Shown here: piece after piece, positions 7,886-18,087 of the stretch
Numbering within the stretch: position 1 is the stretch's first letter
Layout of the letters: every line of letters begins with the position of its first letter
Source of the DNA: Gayadomonas joobiniege G7
GTDB lineage: Bacteria; Pseudomonadota; Gammaproteobacteria; Enterobacterales; Alteromonadaceae
Direction of reading: 5' to 3'
Assembly: GCF_000300815.1 (NCBI RefSeq)
Contig: NZ_AMRX01000006.1
Location: forward strand, 806,001-870,000
DNA length: 64,000 nt
Notes under the pieces: model-generated
Database searches by the model: none
What the model saw: only the letters and a program-made list of their open reading frames with translations
What the model was told of the DNA's origin: nothing
Program-made: the position numbers and the translations under genes

Positions 7886-8417
7886 ATTATGTAGAACCTC
7901 CGCAAAAGTTATGACACTTTAGTATTCATACACACTGACTGTGGATGAACACCTTGTTAAACGGGCAAACGGCACAACCGGTATAATTGGATGCGGCTGG
8001 TTTGATTTATGCTATAGGAATTTGCTTTTTTAAGCTGAGCTGGCATGGTAGGCGATTTCCTTGTTGTTTGCATTTCATCAATCCATTTTTAGCGCGTTTG
8101 TTCGCTTAATAAGTTTTAATTTAAGCCAAATGAGTCGTTTTTTGCAACTTTATTTTTAATATGCACAGCAATGTCTAACCCAACCCTTTGGGCTTTTTTG
8201 TTAAAGCCTTTATTGCTTTAAAAATTTCAGCCAGTGAGTGCCGGCTCTATTAACTTTCTGTTTGGCAATAAAATACGGTCAACACAATCTAAACATAGTT
8301 AATTAAAACCCATAATGCCCATGTTGCACTTATCAACGCTTAACTATTTTTAGCTGGCGTAAAGTACGCTATACTTGCGCGCCTTAATCCAAGGTGAATT
8401 TTTTAATCAGGTGTAGC
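7886..8417. other. Gene-free stretch between ABC-3C operon and rimO
   Basis: About 530 bases with no credible ORF on either strand. It must contain the promoters of the minus-strand ABC-3C operon and of plus-strand rimO. The only clear structure is a hairpin with a T tract at 8179-8199. No attC and no inverted repeat pair was found. Confidence 0.5.
8179..8199 (+). terminator. Orphan hairpin terminator
   Basis: CCCAA at 8179-8183 pairs with TTGGG at 8188-8192 around a CCCT loop, followed by CTTTTTTG. It has the form of a rho-independent terminator on the plus strand, but no plus-strand gene precedes it. It may be a relic of a gene lost when the accessory block was inserted, or may end a small RNA. 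Confidence 0.5.
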
Positions 8418-9824
8418 ATGACAGTCTCGCAATTTGACCCTTCTCAAACAACCAGTTTAGAAACCGCAGAAAAAGTTTTGCGCAGCGATCTTGGCGCAAA
8501 ACAAGCGCCAAAAAGTAACAAAGTTGGTTTTGTTAGTTTGGGCTGTCCAAAAAATCTGGTCGACTCTGAACGCATTTTGACTCAGCTGCGCAGCGAAGGC
8601 TATCAAGTTGTGCCAAGTTATGAAGACGCTGGACTGGTGATTGTAAACACCTGTGGTTTTATTGACTCAGCAGTGCAAGAGTCGTTAGACACTATCGGCG
8701 AAGCTTTGGCCGAAAACGGCAAAGTTTTGGTGACAGGTTGTTTAGGTGCAAAAGAAGACGAGATCCGAGAAGTTCACCCAAATGTACTGGGTATCACAGG
8801 CCCGCACGCGTACGAAAACGTCATGCAGCAAGTTCATCAGGTTTTACCAAAACCTGAACATGATCCCTATACTCAGTTGGTACCAGATACAGGGGTCAAA
8901 CTAACTCCCAAGCATTATGCTTATTTAAAAATATCTGAAGGCTGTAACCACAGATGTACCTTTTGCATTATTCCATCGATGCGTGGTGATTTAGTCTCAC
9001 GACCAATTGCCGACGTATTAAGCGAAGCTAATCGCTTAAAAGCAGCCGGTGTAAAAGAGTTGTTGGTTATTTCGCAAGATACTTCCGCTTATGGTGTCGA
9101 TTTAAAAAATCGCACCGAATTTGTTGATGGTATGCCCATTAAAGCGGGTTTTGAATCTCTGTGTAAGCAGTTAAGCCAATTAGGCATTTGGGCGCGTTTG
9201 CATTATGTATACCCCTACCCACACGTTGATAAAATTGTGCCACTTATGGCGCAAGGTGCCTTATTGCCCTACTTGGATATTCCATTTCAACATGCCAATA
9301 AACGCATTCTTAAATTAATGAAGCGACCCGGCAATGTGGACAAAACCCTTGAGCGAATTCATAAATGGCGTGAGATTTGTCCTGAGTTAGTGATACGTTC
9401 AACCTTTATTGTTGGCTTTCCGGGTGAAACAGACGCCGAGTTTGAAGAATTATTAGCATTTTTAGAAGCGGCTCAGTTAGATCGGGTCGGCTGTTTTAAA
9501 TATTCGGACGTCGAAGGTGCGGTAGCTAACGAACTGCCAGATCCGGTGAGCGAAGCGGTTAAAGAAGAACGTTATCACAGGTTTATGCAAGTACAGCAGG
9601 CTATTAGCGAAAAGCGCCTTGCCCAGCGTGTTGGTAAAACTTATCAAATTTTAATTGACGAAGTCGACGAAGAAGGTGCAATTGGACGTTGTTTTGCCGA
9701 TGCACCCGAAATTGACGGCATGGTGTATTTAAACGATTGCATCGACTTAAAACCGGGCGATTTAGTAAAGGCTAAAATTATTGCATCAGACGAATATGAT
9801 TTGTGGGCTGAACCGATCGCATAA
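8418..9824 (+). CDS. rimO: Ribosomal protein uS12 methylthiotransferase
   Basis: RimO adds a methylthio group to the conserved aspartate of ribosomal protein S12 using two [4Fe-4S] clusters. The N-terminal UPF0004 domain has [12 protein letters not shown] (C43), NTCGF (C79) and TGCLG (C108). The radical-SAM motif is [16 protein letters not shown] (C176, C180, C183). A TRAM domain ends the protein. I start at the ATG at 8418, which has AGGTG upstream and gives 468 residues; an in-frame upstream ATG at 8394 lacks such a site. It is convergent with the acetyltransferase gene, five bases apart. Confidence 0.97.
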   Translation: MTVSQFDPSQTTSLETAEKVLRSDLGAKQAPKSNKVGFVSLGCPKNLVDSERILTQLRSEGYQVVPSYEDAGLVIVNTCGFIDSAVQESLDTIGEALAENGKVLVTGCLGAKEDEIREVHPNVLGITGPHAYENVMQQVHQVLPKPEHDPYTQLVPDTGVKLTPKHYAYLKISEGCNHRCTFCIIPSMRGDLVSRPIADVLSEANRLKAAGVKELLVISQDTSAYGVDLKNRTEFVDGMPIKAGFESLCKQLSQLGIWARLHYVYPYPHVDKIVPLMAQGALLPYLDIPFQHANKRILKLMKRPGNVDKTLERIHKWREICPELVIRSTFIVGFPGETDAEFEELLAFLEAAQLDRVGCFKYSDVEGAVANELPDPVSEAVKEERYHRFMQVQQAISEKRLAQRVGKTYQILIDEVDEEGAIGRCFADAPEIDGMVYLNDCIDLKPGDLVKAKIIASDEYDLWAEPIA

Positions 9825-9829
9825 AGGGC

Positions 9830-10489
9830 TCAGCCATTTAAATCTTGTTTGTTTTCATCCATCTTATTGGCGGTTTTAAACATAAGATCGCCAACCACTT
9901 GATCAACTCTAATTTGTTTTATAAAACGATAATTTGCTTGTTCAAAAAAGGTTTTATATTTTTCAACCGTGGCTAATACGGCCACCCCTTCGCTGTTTTC
10001 TGTTTCGTTGACCACTGAGTCTATTGCTGATAATAAAAACTGACCTAATCCTTGTTTTTGATAATTTGGATGAACCGCAACAAAAGAGATCAAATGATAA
10101 TGGCTTGCGGGCACAGATTGGCGAACTAATGCATCTTTATTCATCATATTTCGAGTAGAGACAAAACCTGTGGTTAACATCATTTTTAAACGCCAATGCC
10201 AAGGTCTGTTTTCACCAAATCCAGCGTTGGGTAGCGTGACACAAGCAATAGCTATGGGGTGATGTTCTCCGTCATAAATGCCAACAATTGGTTGTTTTTT
10301 ATCAAAATAAACTAACAGTTCTTCTCGGATCGCCGCCCGCAAGCGAGCATCATAACCGTCTTCTTTTTCATTAAAACAATGTTTAAAAAAAGGATCGTCT
10401 TGATACGCTAAATACAAGAGTGAGCTGGCGATATTCATATCCTCGGCCGATAAATAAGCGGCGGTTAAGTTAGCAGGCATATCCGGCAT
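9830..10489 (-). CDS. GNAT-family N-acetyltransferase
   Basis: A 219-residue cytoplasmic acetyltransferase of unknown substrate. The acetyl-CoA binding motif A is visible as FVAVHPNYQKQGLGQFLL (about 135-152, Q/RxxGxG form), followed by AVLATVEKYKTFFEQANYRF, the motif B/C region. The layout resembles GNAT proteins that act on small amines or drugs, but nothing in the context identifies the acceptor. It converges on rimO and is followed upstream by a hypothetical membrane protein gene on the same strand. Confidence 0.85.
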   Translation of the reverse strand: MPDMPANLTAAYLSAEDMNIASSLLYLAYQDDPFFKHCFNEKEDGYDARLRAAIREELLVYFDKKQPIVGIYDGEHHPIAIACVTLPNAGFGENRPWHWRLKMMLTTGFVSTRNMMNKDALVRQSVPASHYHLISFVAVHPNYQKQGLGQFLLSAIDSVVNETENSEGVAVLATVEKYKTFFEQANYRFIKQIRVDQVVGDLMFKTANKMDENKQDLNG

Positions 10490-10536
10490 ACGTAGTCCTT
10501 AATTTATTTAGCGTTAATATTAAATAATCGAACACT

Positions 10537-11823
10537 TTAAAGTTTTTGCAAGTCTAATTTACGCCAGTAGCGATTGATGATTAACAACAGAACGGCGATT
10601 AGAAGCAAATAATACGCTGTGTATGGCGCTTGATTTGCACTGATTTTTTGCATGATATGTCGGCTTAAAAACTGCTCAGACTTCTGCATTTCATTCAATA
10701 ACTGACGAATGCGCGATCGTGTTTTTTGATAATCAGCTTGTGCCGCTAACATGGCAGACATTAACCGAGTTAACTCAGCTTGATTTAAAACCGCTTGAGT
10801 CGCGTCACTATCTAACCAAACCTTTAACGCTTTTTTCGTAGGTATATCGTTAAAATCGTTTAACTGCGCCAAAAATTTGCTCATTAACTCAGGTTTTGAT
10901 GAAATTTCAGTCAATTGCTCTTGGCTAGCCGCATTTAAAATTAACTCACTTTGCGCTAAGTTTATATCAGCCGTGGTTTGCAAGGCTTCAAACTTAGCTA
11001 ACCCTTGCCCAAAATTGAGTGCATTAAACAAATCCGTTCGATTAGCGTTCGCTGTTAGCGAGGCCATATTTGTTTCGTTTTGATACGTTTGAAAACGCCT
11101 AATGGGCTCTTCTAACGATGATTTTAGCTGGTTTTTAACAAAAATAATGGTTTGCACCAGGGATTGATGTTGCGCTCGGAGGTCTAATAAACGATTTTCG
11201 TCGGCTAACCAGTTTTGTCCATTTGCAAGCAGATTCGAAAACCTTAAAACCGGCTCGGTTAAATTAGCTTGTGCTAACGGATGAGATAACATAGGCTCAA
11301 GTTGTTGTTTAATTTGATGTAATTTGGGCTGAATATGAGCAAGTGGTGTGTTGGGATCTTGAATGTCGATTTGGCTGGTTAATAATAAACTTTTAAAGCT
11401 TTCACTGGCCAACATATAGTTTGCATTCTCACTGGCCTTTTGATCACCGCTAATGAGTAAATACACTATAATACTGAGCATTAGCAGCAATATGGCGTCA
11501 ACCCAAGCAAAACGCTGCCAAACCAGGTTTAAATAAACCCTGAATAGACGCTTTTGTTTCGCTACAGTGCTTTTGCCGACACTATTTTTGGGCACAACCC
11601 GAGGTTGCTCAGGTTTTGTTTTAGTGTCTAGGTGCAAGTCTGCGTGAGCATCTGCTTGAATCTTGCTGTTTAAATTGGCCTTGTTTTGCTCAGCCAAGGT
11701 TTGTTTAGCGTCACTATCTGGCGCTCTGTTCGAAGGCGGATCTAAAGGTAATGATGTCTGCTGCATAAAATGGCTCATTTGGTCATTTTTTAACATGTTA
11801 GCGGTTGATTTAATAAAAGCCAA
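10537..11823 (-). CDS. Hypothetical two-helix membrane protein with coiled coil
   Basis: No family is recognised. The N-terminal 100 residues are polar and lysine-rich at their end. A transmembrane helix follows (AILLLMLSIIVYLLISG, about 113-129), then about 250 residues of mostly helical, glutamine- and leucine-rich sequence predicted to lie outside the membrane. A second helix (AYYLLLIAVLLLIINRYW) sits near the C-terminus. The start is uncertain: the longest reading begins at a TTG at 11823, and in-frame ATG codons lie at residues 10 and 16. It is divergent from gshB. Confidence 0.65.
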   Translation of the reverse strand: MAFIKSTANMLKNDQMSHFMQQTSLPLDPPSNRAPDSDAKQTLAEQNKANLNSKIQADAHADLHLDTKTKPEQPRVVPKNSVGKSTVAKQKRLFRVYLNLVWQRFAWVDAILLLMLSIIVYLLISGDQKASENANYMLASESFKSLLLTSQIDIQDPNTPLAHIQPKLHQIKQQLEPMLSHPLAQANLTEPVLRFSNLLANGQNWLADENRLLDLRAQHQSLVQTIIFVKNQLKSSLEEPIRRFQTYQNETNMASLTANANRTDLFNALNFGQGLAKFEALQTTADINLAQSELILNAASQEQLTEISSKPELMSKFLAQLNDFNDIPTKKALKVWLDSDATQAVLNQAELTRLMSAMLAAQADYQKTRSRIRQLLNEMQKSEQFLSRHIMQKISANQAPYTAYYLLLIAVLLLIINRYWRKLDLQKL

Positions 11824-11865
11824 CCATATAACCGAAACTTAACTATTGAACTTAGAGAATATCCT

Positions 11866-12819
11866 ATGAGCTTAAAACTTGGTGTGGTCATGGACCCCAT
11901 TGCAAATATCAAAATTCATAAAGATTCAACGTTTGCAATGTTATTAGAGGCGCAGCGACGCGGCTACGAAATCTACTACTTAGAAATGCAAGACCTGTTT
12001 TTGCAACAAGGGCGCACCTTTGCCAATATCCGAAAATTATCTGTAGTAGAAGATCCCAAAAACTGGTTTGAGCTGTCAGAAGATATTCAAGAAGTGCCTC
12101 TTTCAGACTTAGACGCTGTGTTAATGCGCAAAGATCCCCCCTTTGATACTGAGTATATTTATGCGACTTATTTACTTCAGCGCGCCGAAGATGAAGGCTG
12201 CTTAATTGTAAATAAACCTCAAAGTCTACGCGATGCAAACGAAAAATTATATACCGCTTGGTTTAGCGAGTTTACCCCAGAAACCTTAGTGACTCGAAGC
12301 AAAGAAAAATTAAAAGCGTTTCATAAAAAGCACAAAGACGTCATTTTAAAACCGCTGGATGGCATGGGCGGTGCGTCGATTTTTAGATTAAAAGAAGATG
12401 ACGCCAATGTTGGTGTGGTGATCGAAACCCTTACTGAGCACGAAAGTCGCTATGCAATGGCTCAAGTGTATATCCCAGAGATTAAGCAAGGTGATAAACG
12501 TATATTATTAGTGGATGGTGAACCGGTTGAATATTGTTTGGCTCGTATTCCAAGCGATGGAGAAACCCGTGGTAATTTAGCCGCTGGTGGCCGAGGTGAA
12601 GCCCGTCCATTGTCAGAATCAGATTTTGAAATTGCCCGTAAAATCGGCCCTGTTGTGAAAGAAAAAGGGTTAATTTTTGTTGGGTTAGATGTAATTGGGG
12701 ATAAATTAACCGAAATTAACGTAACCAGCCCAACCTGTATTCGCGAGATTGAAGCCGCGTATGGCATTAATATTTGTGCCCGTTTATTTGATGCAATCGA
12801 AAAACGCGTAAAGGCATAA
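11866..12819 (+). CDS. gshB: Glutathione synthetase
   Basis: GshB joins gamma-glutamylcysteine and glycine with ATP to give glutathione. At 317 residues it matches the bacterial enzyme. Signatures include the N-terminal MDPIANIKIHKDSTFAMLLE, the ATP-grasp segment VILKPLDGMGGASIF, the substrate and magnesium region (NLAAGGRGEARPLSESD) and EINVTSPTCIREIE near the end. It is on the plus strand, divergent from the preceding membrane protein gene and convergent with ihfA across a repeat array. Confidence 0.97.
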   Translation: MSLKLGVVMDPIANIKIHKDSTFAMLLEAQRRGYEIYYLEMQDLFLQQGRTFANIRKLSVVEDPKNWFELSEDIQEVPLSDLDAVLMRKDPPFDTEYIYATYLLQRAEDEGCLIVNKPQSLRDANEKLYTAWFSEFTPETLVTRSKEKLKAFHKKHKDVILKPLDGMGGASIFRLKEDDANVGVVIETLTEHESRYAMAQVYIPEIKQGDKRILLVDGEPVEYCLARIPSDGETRGNLAAGGRGEARPLSESDFEIARKIGPVVKEKGLIFVGLDVIGDKLTEINVTSPTCIREIEAAYGINICARLFDAIEKRVKA

Positions 12820-12861
12820 ATTGGGGGAGTGTGTGTTTGCTAGGCCAGTTTTGTCTGCGTA

Positions 12862-13016
12862 TTGTTAGCGTCGCCTGCGGCGGTGCTAACCCACGTCAAT
12901 TAAACACGGGCTTTTTCTGCGGTTTGTTAGCAACGCCTGCGGCGGTGCTAACCTACGTCAATCAAACACAGGCTTTTTCTGCGATTTGTTAGCAACGCCT
13001 GCGGCGGTGCTAACCT
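12862..13016. repeat. Three tandem 62-bp hairpin repeats between gshB and ihfA
   Basis: Copies start at about 12862, 12924 and 12986, a period of 62 bases. Each contains a near-perfect hairpin, GTTAGCAACGCC / GGCGGTGCTAAC around a TGC loop, followed by a spacer with CAAACACAGG and CTTTTTCTGCG. The first copy is slightly diverged (GTTAGCGTCGCC), and the sequence before it looks like the end of a further decayed copy. The array lies between convergent gshB and ihfA and the T runs fit a terminator role, but tandem amplification of a terminator is unusual. Palindromic REP-like elements are the alternative. Confidence 0.85.
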
Positions 13017-13047
13017 ACCAAATAATTTTAAGATTTGGAAAAATCGA

Positions 13048-13350
13048 CTACTCTGGTTTGGGTAAATCGGCTTCTTCGACCCGAGCTTTTAATTTTTGCC
13101 CGGGTTTAAAAGTCACAACCCGACGAGCCGTAATAGGAATATCTTCACCTGTTTTTGGGTTACGCCCCGGACGCTCGCTTTTATCACGAATGTCAAAGTT
13201 ACCAAATCCAGATAATTTAACTTGTTCGCCATTTTCAAGGGCTGCTCGTATTTCTTCAAAAAATAACTCAACAATTTCTTTTGAATCTTTTTTGTTTACA
13301 CCCAGTTGTTCGAATAAGTGTTCTGCTATTTCGGCTTTAGTCAGTGCCAT
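13048..13350 (-). CDS. ihfA: Integration host factor subunit alpha
   Basis: IHF-alpha pairs with IHF-beta to bend DNA in recombination, replication and transcription. At 100 residues it has the HU/IHF signature [20 protein letters not shown], then [20 protein letters not shown], which is the DNA-bending arm and the conserved proline. The N-terminus ([20 protein letters not shown]) is typical. It starts two bases after the pheT stop, the usual gammaproteobacterial arrangement. Confidence 0.98.
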   Translation of the reverse strand: MALTKAEIAEHLFEQLGVNKKDSKEIVELFFEEIRAALENGEQVKLSGFGNFDIRDKSERPGRNPKTGEDIPITARRVVTFKPGQKLKARVEEADLPKPE

Positions 13351-13352
13351 GC

Positions 13353-15740
13353 TTAGTCTCTCAAAGTCGCTGCAAATTTACTTTCTAATTGAGCAATAAT
13401 TTTATCAGTTATTGCTGAGATCTCTTTTTCTTCTAAAGTTTTATCAACATCCTGAATAATTAAAGAAACTGCAAAGCTCTTTTTATCATCTTGAATGCCT
13501 TCTCCCTGATACACATCAAATAAATTCAACTCAACTAATTGATTTGCACCTAGGTTTTCAATTTCTTTTAAAATTGTACCCAGTTCCGTCTGCTTATCAA
13601 CTATAAAGGCTAAATCTCTTCTATTTGATGGAAATTTAGACACTGGTTTAGCTTGAATCATCTGCTTATTTAACAGCACATCGATATTTAACTCAAAAAC
13701 GAAAGCTTTTGTTTTTAAGCCAATATCTTTTGCTGCTTGTGGATGAACAGCGCCAATAAAGCCTAAATATTCATTGTTTTTATAAATAGCAGCAGATTGG
13801 CCAGGATGCAAGGCCGTATGCGATTGAATTTTAAACTCATAACTCGCACTAAGGTCAATTTTAGCTAAAACTTGCTCTACATCACCCTTTAAATCATAAA
13901 AATCGACTGGTGTTTTATCTAACGACCAGTGCTCACCATGTTTTAGTCCAGTGATCACTCCGCTTAATACATTTGTCTGGCGGATTCCGTTTTCAGCGGT
14001 GTTATCAGGAATAAATTTTAAACCTGATTCAAATAAACGCACTCTATTTTGCTGACGGTTGACGTTATAAATCACACTATTTAACAACCCCGTTAAGTGC
14101 GAAACGCGCATCGCCGACATATCCGCCGAAATAGGATGCGGTAAAATTAACGCATCAATATCTGGGTGCAGGGCTTTTTGCGCTTTAGGGTCAACAAACG
14201 AGTAAGTAATAGCTTCTTGATAACCTAAAGCCGCAAGTTGGTGTTTGACACTATTTAAGCTGATTTTTTGTTCGGAGTGAGCGGCCATTTTTAATGCGCC
14301 AACTGGGGCTACATTAGGAATGTTGTTATAACCATAAATTCGGGCAACTTCTTCGATTAAGTCGACTTCTATCGCAATGTCGAAGCGATAATCTGGCACT
14401 ATGACTGTCCAGCCTTGCTCGTTTTGTTGCGGCTTTAAACCTAAACGCGCGAGCATTTCGGTCACTTGATCAATTGCAAAGTTAACTCCGATTCGAGCAT
14501 CAAGCTTTTCTTTTCGCAACGTTAATTGGCGCTCAGCTGGTAGTTTTTCGGCTTGCTCTTTAAGCGTGACGGGGCCTGCTTCACCACCACAAATTTCGAT
14601 AATTAATTGGCTCGCGCGTTCGATTGCTTGTATTTGAATGCTGGCATCTACGCCGCGTTCAAAACGATGAGAAGAGTCGGTGTGTAAACCATACTGACGT
14701 GCTTTCCCCATCATATAGTCTGGCGAGAAAAACGCACTTTCTAATAAAATATCCTGAGTTTGTGAACCAACACCCGAATCTTTACCTCCAAATACCCCAG
14801 CAAGTGCGAGTGCTTTGTTAGCATCGGCAATCACTAAGGTATCTGTGCTTAAGTTCACTTCTTGGCCGTCTAACAAAGTCAGTTTTTCATTTTCATTAGC
14901 GTAGCGAACACAAATTTTTTGCTCAACTTTAGCTAAATCAAACGCATGCATGGGTTGGCCCAGCTCTAACATCACAAAGTTAGTGACATCAACCACAGGA
15001 TCAATCGAACGGATGCCGCTACGGCGTAACTTTTCAACTAACCAAAGCGGGCTTTTAGCCTTGATGTTTATACCTTTTATAATACGACCGGCGTATTTTG
15101 CGCAAGCGTCTGGGGCTAATAACTCAACTTCTGGGCTGTCATCGATACTGGCAGCAACAGGAGCCACTTGCACGGCTTTAACATCAGTATTATTTAATAC
15201 CCCAACTTCACGCGCTAAACCAGCAATGCTTAAGCAGTCGGCTCGGTTAGGTGTTAAATCTACTTCGATGCAGGCATCATCAAGTTGCAACAATTCGCGC
15301 ACATCTGTGCCTACTTTAGCGTCTTCTGGCAATTCCATAATACCAGGTGCTTCATCTAACATGCCCAGTTCCGCTTCGGAGCACAACATGCCAAACGAGG
15401 CCACACCACGTAATTTAGCTTTTTTAATTTTAAAATTGCCAGGCAAAACGGCACCCACAGTGGCAACCGCTACTTTTAAGCCTTGACGACAGTTTTTAGC
15501 ACCACAAACAATATCTAACAGTTCATCAGCGCCCACATCGATTTTAGTTACTTGTAATTTTTCGGCGTCAGGGTGCGGCCCACATTCAACAACATGACCT
15601 ACCAATACGCCGCTAAATTCGGCCGCAGCTGGTGTTACTTCATCAACCTCTAAGCCGGCCATGGTAATTTGCTCAACCAGTTCAGCACGGCTGATGTTTG
15701 GGTTAACCCATTCTCTTAACCAAGATTCACTAAATTTCAT
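13353..15740 (-). CDS. pheT: Phenylalanyl-tRNA synthetase beta subunit
   Basis: At 795 residues this is the beta chain of the alpha2-beta2 PheRS. The order of domains is the N-terminal tRNA-binding EMAP-like domain ([20 protein letters not shown]), the B3/B4 editing domain, the B5 domain, the degenerate synthetase core, and a C-terminal anticodon-binding FDX-ACB domain ([15 protein letters not shown]). It lies 18 bases after pheS and is co-transcribed with it. Confidence 0.98.
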   Translation of the reverse strand: MKFSESWLREWVNPNISRAELVEQITMAGLEVDEVTPAAAEFSGVLVGHVVECGPHPDAEKLQVTKIDVGADELLDIVCGAKNCRQGLKVAVATVGAVLPGNFKIKKAKLRGVASFGMLCSEAELGMLDEAPGIMELPEDAKVGTDVRELLQLDDACIEVDLTPNRADCLSIAGLAREVGVLNNTDVKAVQVAPVAASIDDSPEVELLAPDACAKYAGRIIKGINIKAKSPLWLVEKLRRSGIRSIDPVVDVTNFVMLELGQPMHAFDLAKVEQKICVRYANENEKLTLLDGQEVNLSTDTLVIADANKALALAGVFGGKDSGVGSQTQDILLESAFFSPDYMMGKARQYGLHTDSSHRFERGVDASIQIQAIERASQLIIEICGGEAGPVTLKEQAEKLPAERQLTLRKEKLDARIGVNFAIDQVTEMLARLGLKPQQNEQGWTVIVPDYRFDIAIEVDLIEEVARIYGYNNIPNVAPVGALKMAAHSEQKISLNSVKHQLAALGYQEAITYSFVDPKAQKALHPDIDALILPHPISADMSAMRVSHLTGLLNSVIYNVNRQQNRVRLFESGLKFIPDNTAENGIRQTNVLSGVITGLKHGEHWSLDKTPVDFYDLKGDVEQVLAKIDLSASYEFKIQSHTALHPGQSAAIYKNNEYLGFIGAVHPQAAKDIGLKTKAFVFELNIDVLLNKQMIQAKPVSKFPSNRRDLAFIVDKQTELGTILKEIENLGANQLVELNLFDVYQGEGIQDDKKSFAVSLIIQDVDKTLEEKEISAITDKIIAQLESKFAATLRD

Positions 15741-15758
15741 AATTCTTTTCCATCAACC

Positions 15759-16775
<1,017 letters not shown>

Positions 16776-16839
16776 TTATGCTTGGTCTTTTGACCCTTAA
16801 TAGGTGGGATTTTACCTGATTTTTCAGCTAAATAAACGC

Positions 16840-16864
16840 AAAAAAGGGGCCTAAGCCCCTTTTT
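16840..16864 (-). terminator. Terminator between rplT and pheS
   Basis: AAAAAGGGGC and GCCCCTTTTT pair around a CTAA loop. The symmetric A and T tracts make it functional on either strand. It lies directly downstream of rplT in the direction of transcription and would end or attenuate the infC-rpmI-rplT transcript ahead of pheST. Confidence 0.85.
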
Positions 16865-16884
16865 AACTAAATTCGATGCCGAAC

Positions 16885-17241
16885 TTAGGCTAAAGCTTCT
16901 TTTGCTTTTTCAACTAAAGCAGTGAAAGTTGCTTTATCATATACTGCAATGTCTGCCAGGATCTTACGATCGATTTCAACAGAAGCCTTTTTCAGACCAT
17001 TGATGAAACGGCTGTAAGATAAACCGTTTTGACGAGAAGCAGCGTTGATACGAGCAATCCATAATTGACGGAATTGACGCTTACGCTGACGACGGTCACG
17101 GTATGCATATTGACCAGCTTTGGTTACGGCTTGAGCAGCAACACGATAAACACGACTACGCGCGCCATAATAACCTTTAGCTTGTTTTAATACTTTTTTG
17201 TGAGCTGCGCGAGCAACTACACCACGTTTAACTCTTGGCAT
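16885..17241 (-). CDS. rplT: 50S ribosomal protein L20
   Basis: L20 is an early assembly protein of the large subunit and, in E. coli, the translational repressor of rpmI-rplT. The sequence is 118 residues and typical ([20 protein letters not shown], then [19 protein letters not shown]). It follows rpmI with a 14-base gap. Confidence 0.99.
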   Translation of the reverse strand: MPRVKRGVVARAAHKKVLKQAKGYYGARSRVYRVAAQAVTKAGQYAYRDRRQRKRQFRQLWIARINAASRQNGLSYSRFINGLKKASVEIDRKILADIAVYDKATFTALVEKAKEALA

Positions 17242-17255
17242 GAATCAGTCTCCTC

Positions 17256-17453
17256 TTATGCGTATGGCAACATGCGTACAATCAATTGAACATCGTTTTG
17301 ATGAACCTGAGTTTTTGCACGTAAGTGACGTTTACGCTTAGAGCTCTTCTTAGTCAGGATGTGACGTAAGTGAGACTGCTTACATTTAAAACCGCCAGAA
17401 GCAGTTTTTTTGAAGCGCTTTGCAGCACCTCTATGGCTTTTGATTTTTGACAT
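17256..17453 (-). CDS. rpmI: 50S ribosomal protein L35
   Basis: A 65-residue, very basic protein of the large subunit. It starts [20 protein letters not shown] and ends with the typical [11 protein letters not shown]. It lies between infC and rplT as in other Gammaproteobacteria, and the 71 bases upstream are where an L20-binding leader would be expected. Confidence 0.98.
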   Translation of the reverse strand: MSKIKSHRGAAKRFKKTASGGFKCKQSHLRHILTKKSSKRKRHLRAKTQVHQNDVQLIVRMLPYA

Positions 17454-17524
17454 TGAGCTTACTCCGCATTGTCAATTAATAAACACACAGCAAGGCGAAA
17501 CCACTAAGGATTTACTTTGTGCCT

Positions 17525-18067
17525 TTACTGCTTCTTGTTTGGCGCCAACACCATGATCATTTGACGACCTTCAACACGATTTGGGAATGATTCACAAACC
17601 GCAATATCTGAAAGATCACCTTTGATTCGATTCATCAAATCAATACCAATGTCCTGGTGAGCCATTTCACGACCGCGGAAGCGGATAGTTACTTTGGTTT
17701 TATCGCCATCTTCTAAAAAGCGCTTCAGGTTGCGTAGTTTTACCTGATAGTCGCCAATATCGGTTCCGGGACGGAATTTTACTTCCTTCACCTGAATTTG
17801 TTTCTGCTTTTTCTTTTGCTCTTTGGCACTTTTGCTTTTTTCGTAAAGGAACTTACCATAATCCATTACGCGGCAGACAGGCGGATTAGCATTTGGACTG
17901 ATTTCAACTAAGTCCACTTTAGCAGCGTCGGCCGCGTCTAAAGCTTCGTTAAGGCTTACCACCCCTACTTGTTCACCGTCAACGCCAATAAGGCGCACTT
18001 CTTTTGCATCGATTTCTTCGTTTATACGTGCTTTGCCTGTATCAGGCGCTTTTCTACCACCTTTAAT
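17525..18067 (-). CDS. infC: Translation initiation factor IF-3, AUU start
   Basis: IF-3 proofreads start-codon selection on the 30S subunit. A start at the first in-frame ATG (17998) would remove the first 23 residues. The frame continues upstream as (ATT)[20 protein letters not shown], matching the E. coli N-terminus MKGGKRVQ, with the ATT at 18065-18067 eight bases after GGAGG. The full product is 180 residues, the E. coli length. The rare AUU start is the basis of IF-3 autoregulation. An ATG just upstream (18074) is out of frame and stops after MNH. The gene follows thrS by 20 bases. Confidence 0.95.
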   Translation of the reverse strand: MKGGRKAPDTGKARINEEIDAKEVRLIGVDGEQVGVVSLNEALDAADAAKVDLVEISPNANPPVCRVMDYGKFLYEKSKSAKEQKKKQKQIQVKEVKFRPGTDIGDYQVKLRNLKRFLEDGDKTKVTIRFRGREMAHQDIGIDLMNRIKGDLSDIAVCESFPNRVEGRQMIMVLAPNKKQ

Positions 18068-18087
18068 GGTTCATTCCTCCACAAAAA

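Noticed and set aside
12862-13016. The GTTAGC...GCTAAC hairpins as attC sites
   Set aside because: They are tandem with a fixed 62-bp period, have no genes between them and are nearly identical, unlike cassette attC sites.
12862-13016. A CRISPR array
   Set aside because: The spacing sequences are themselves repeated and there are only three units; no cas genes are in the window.
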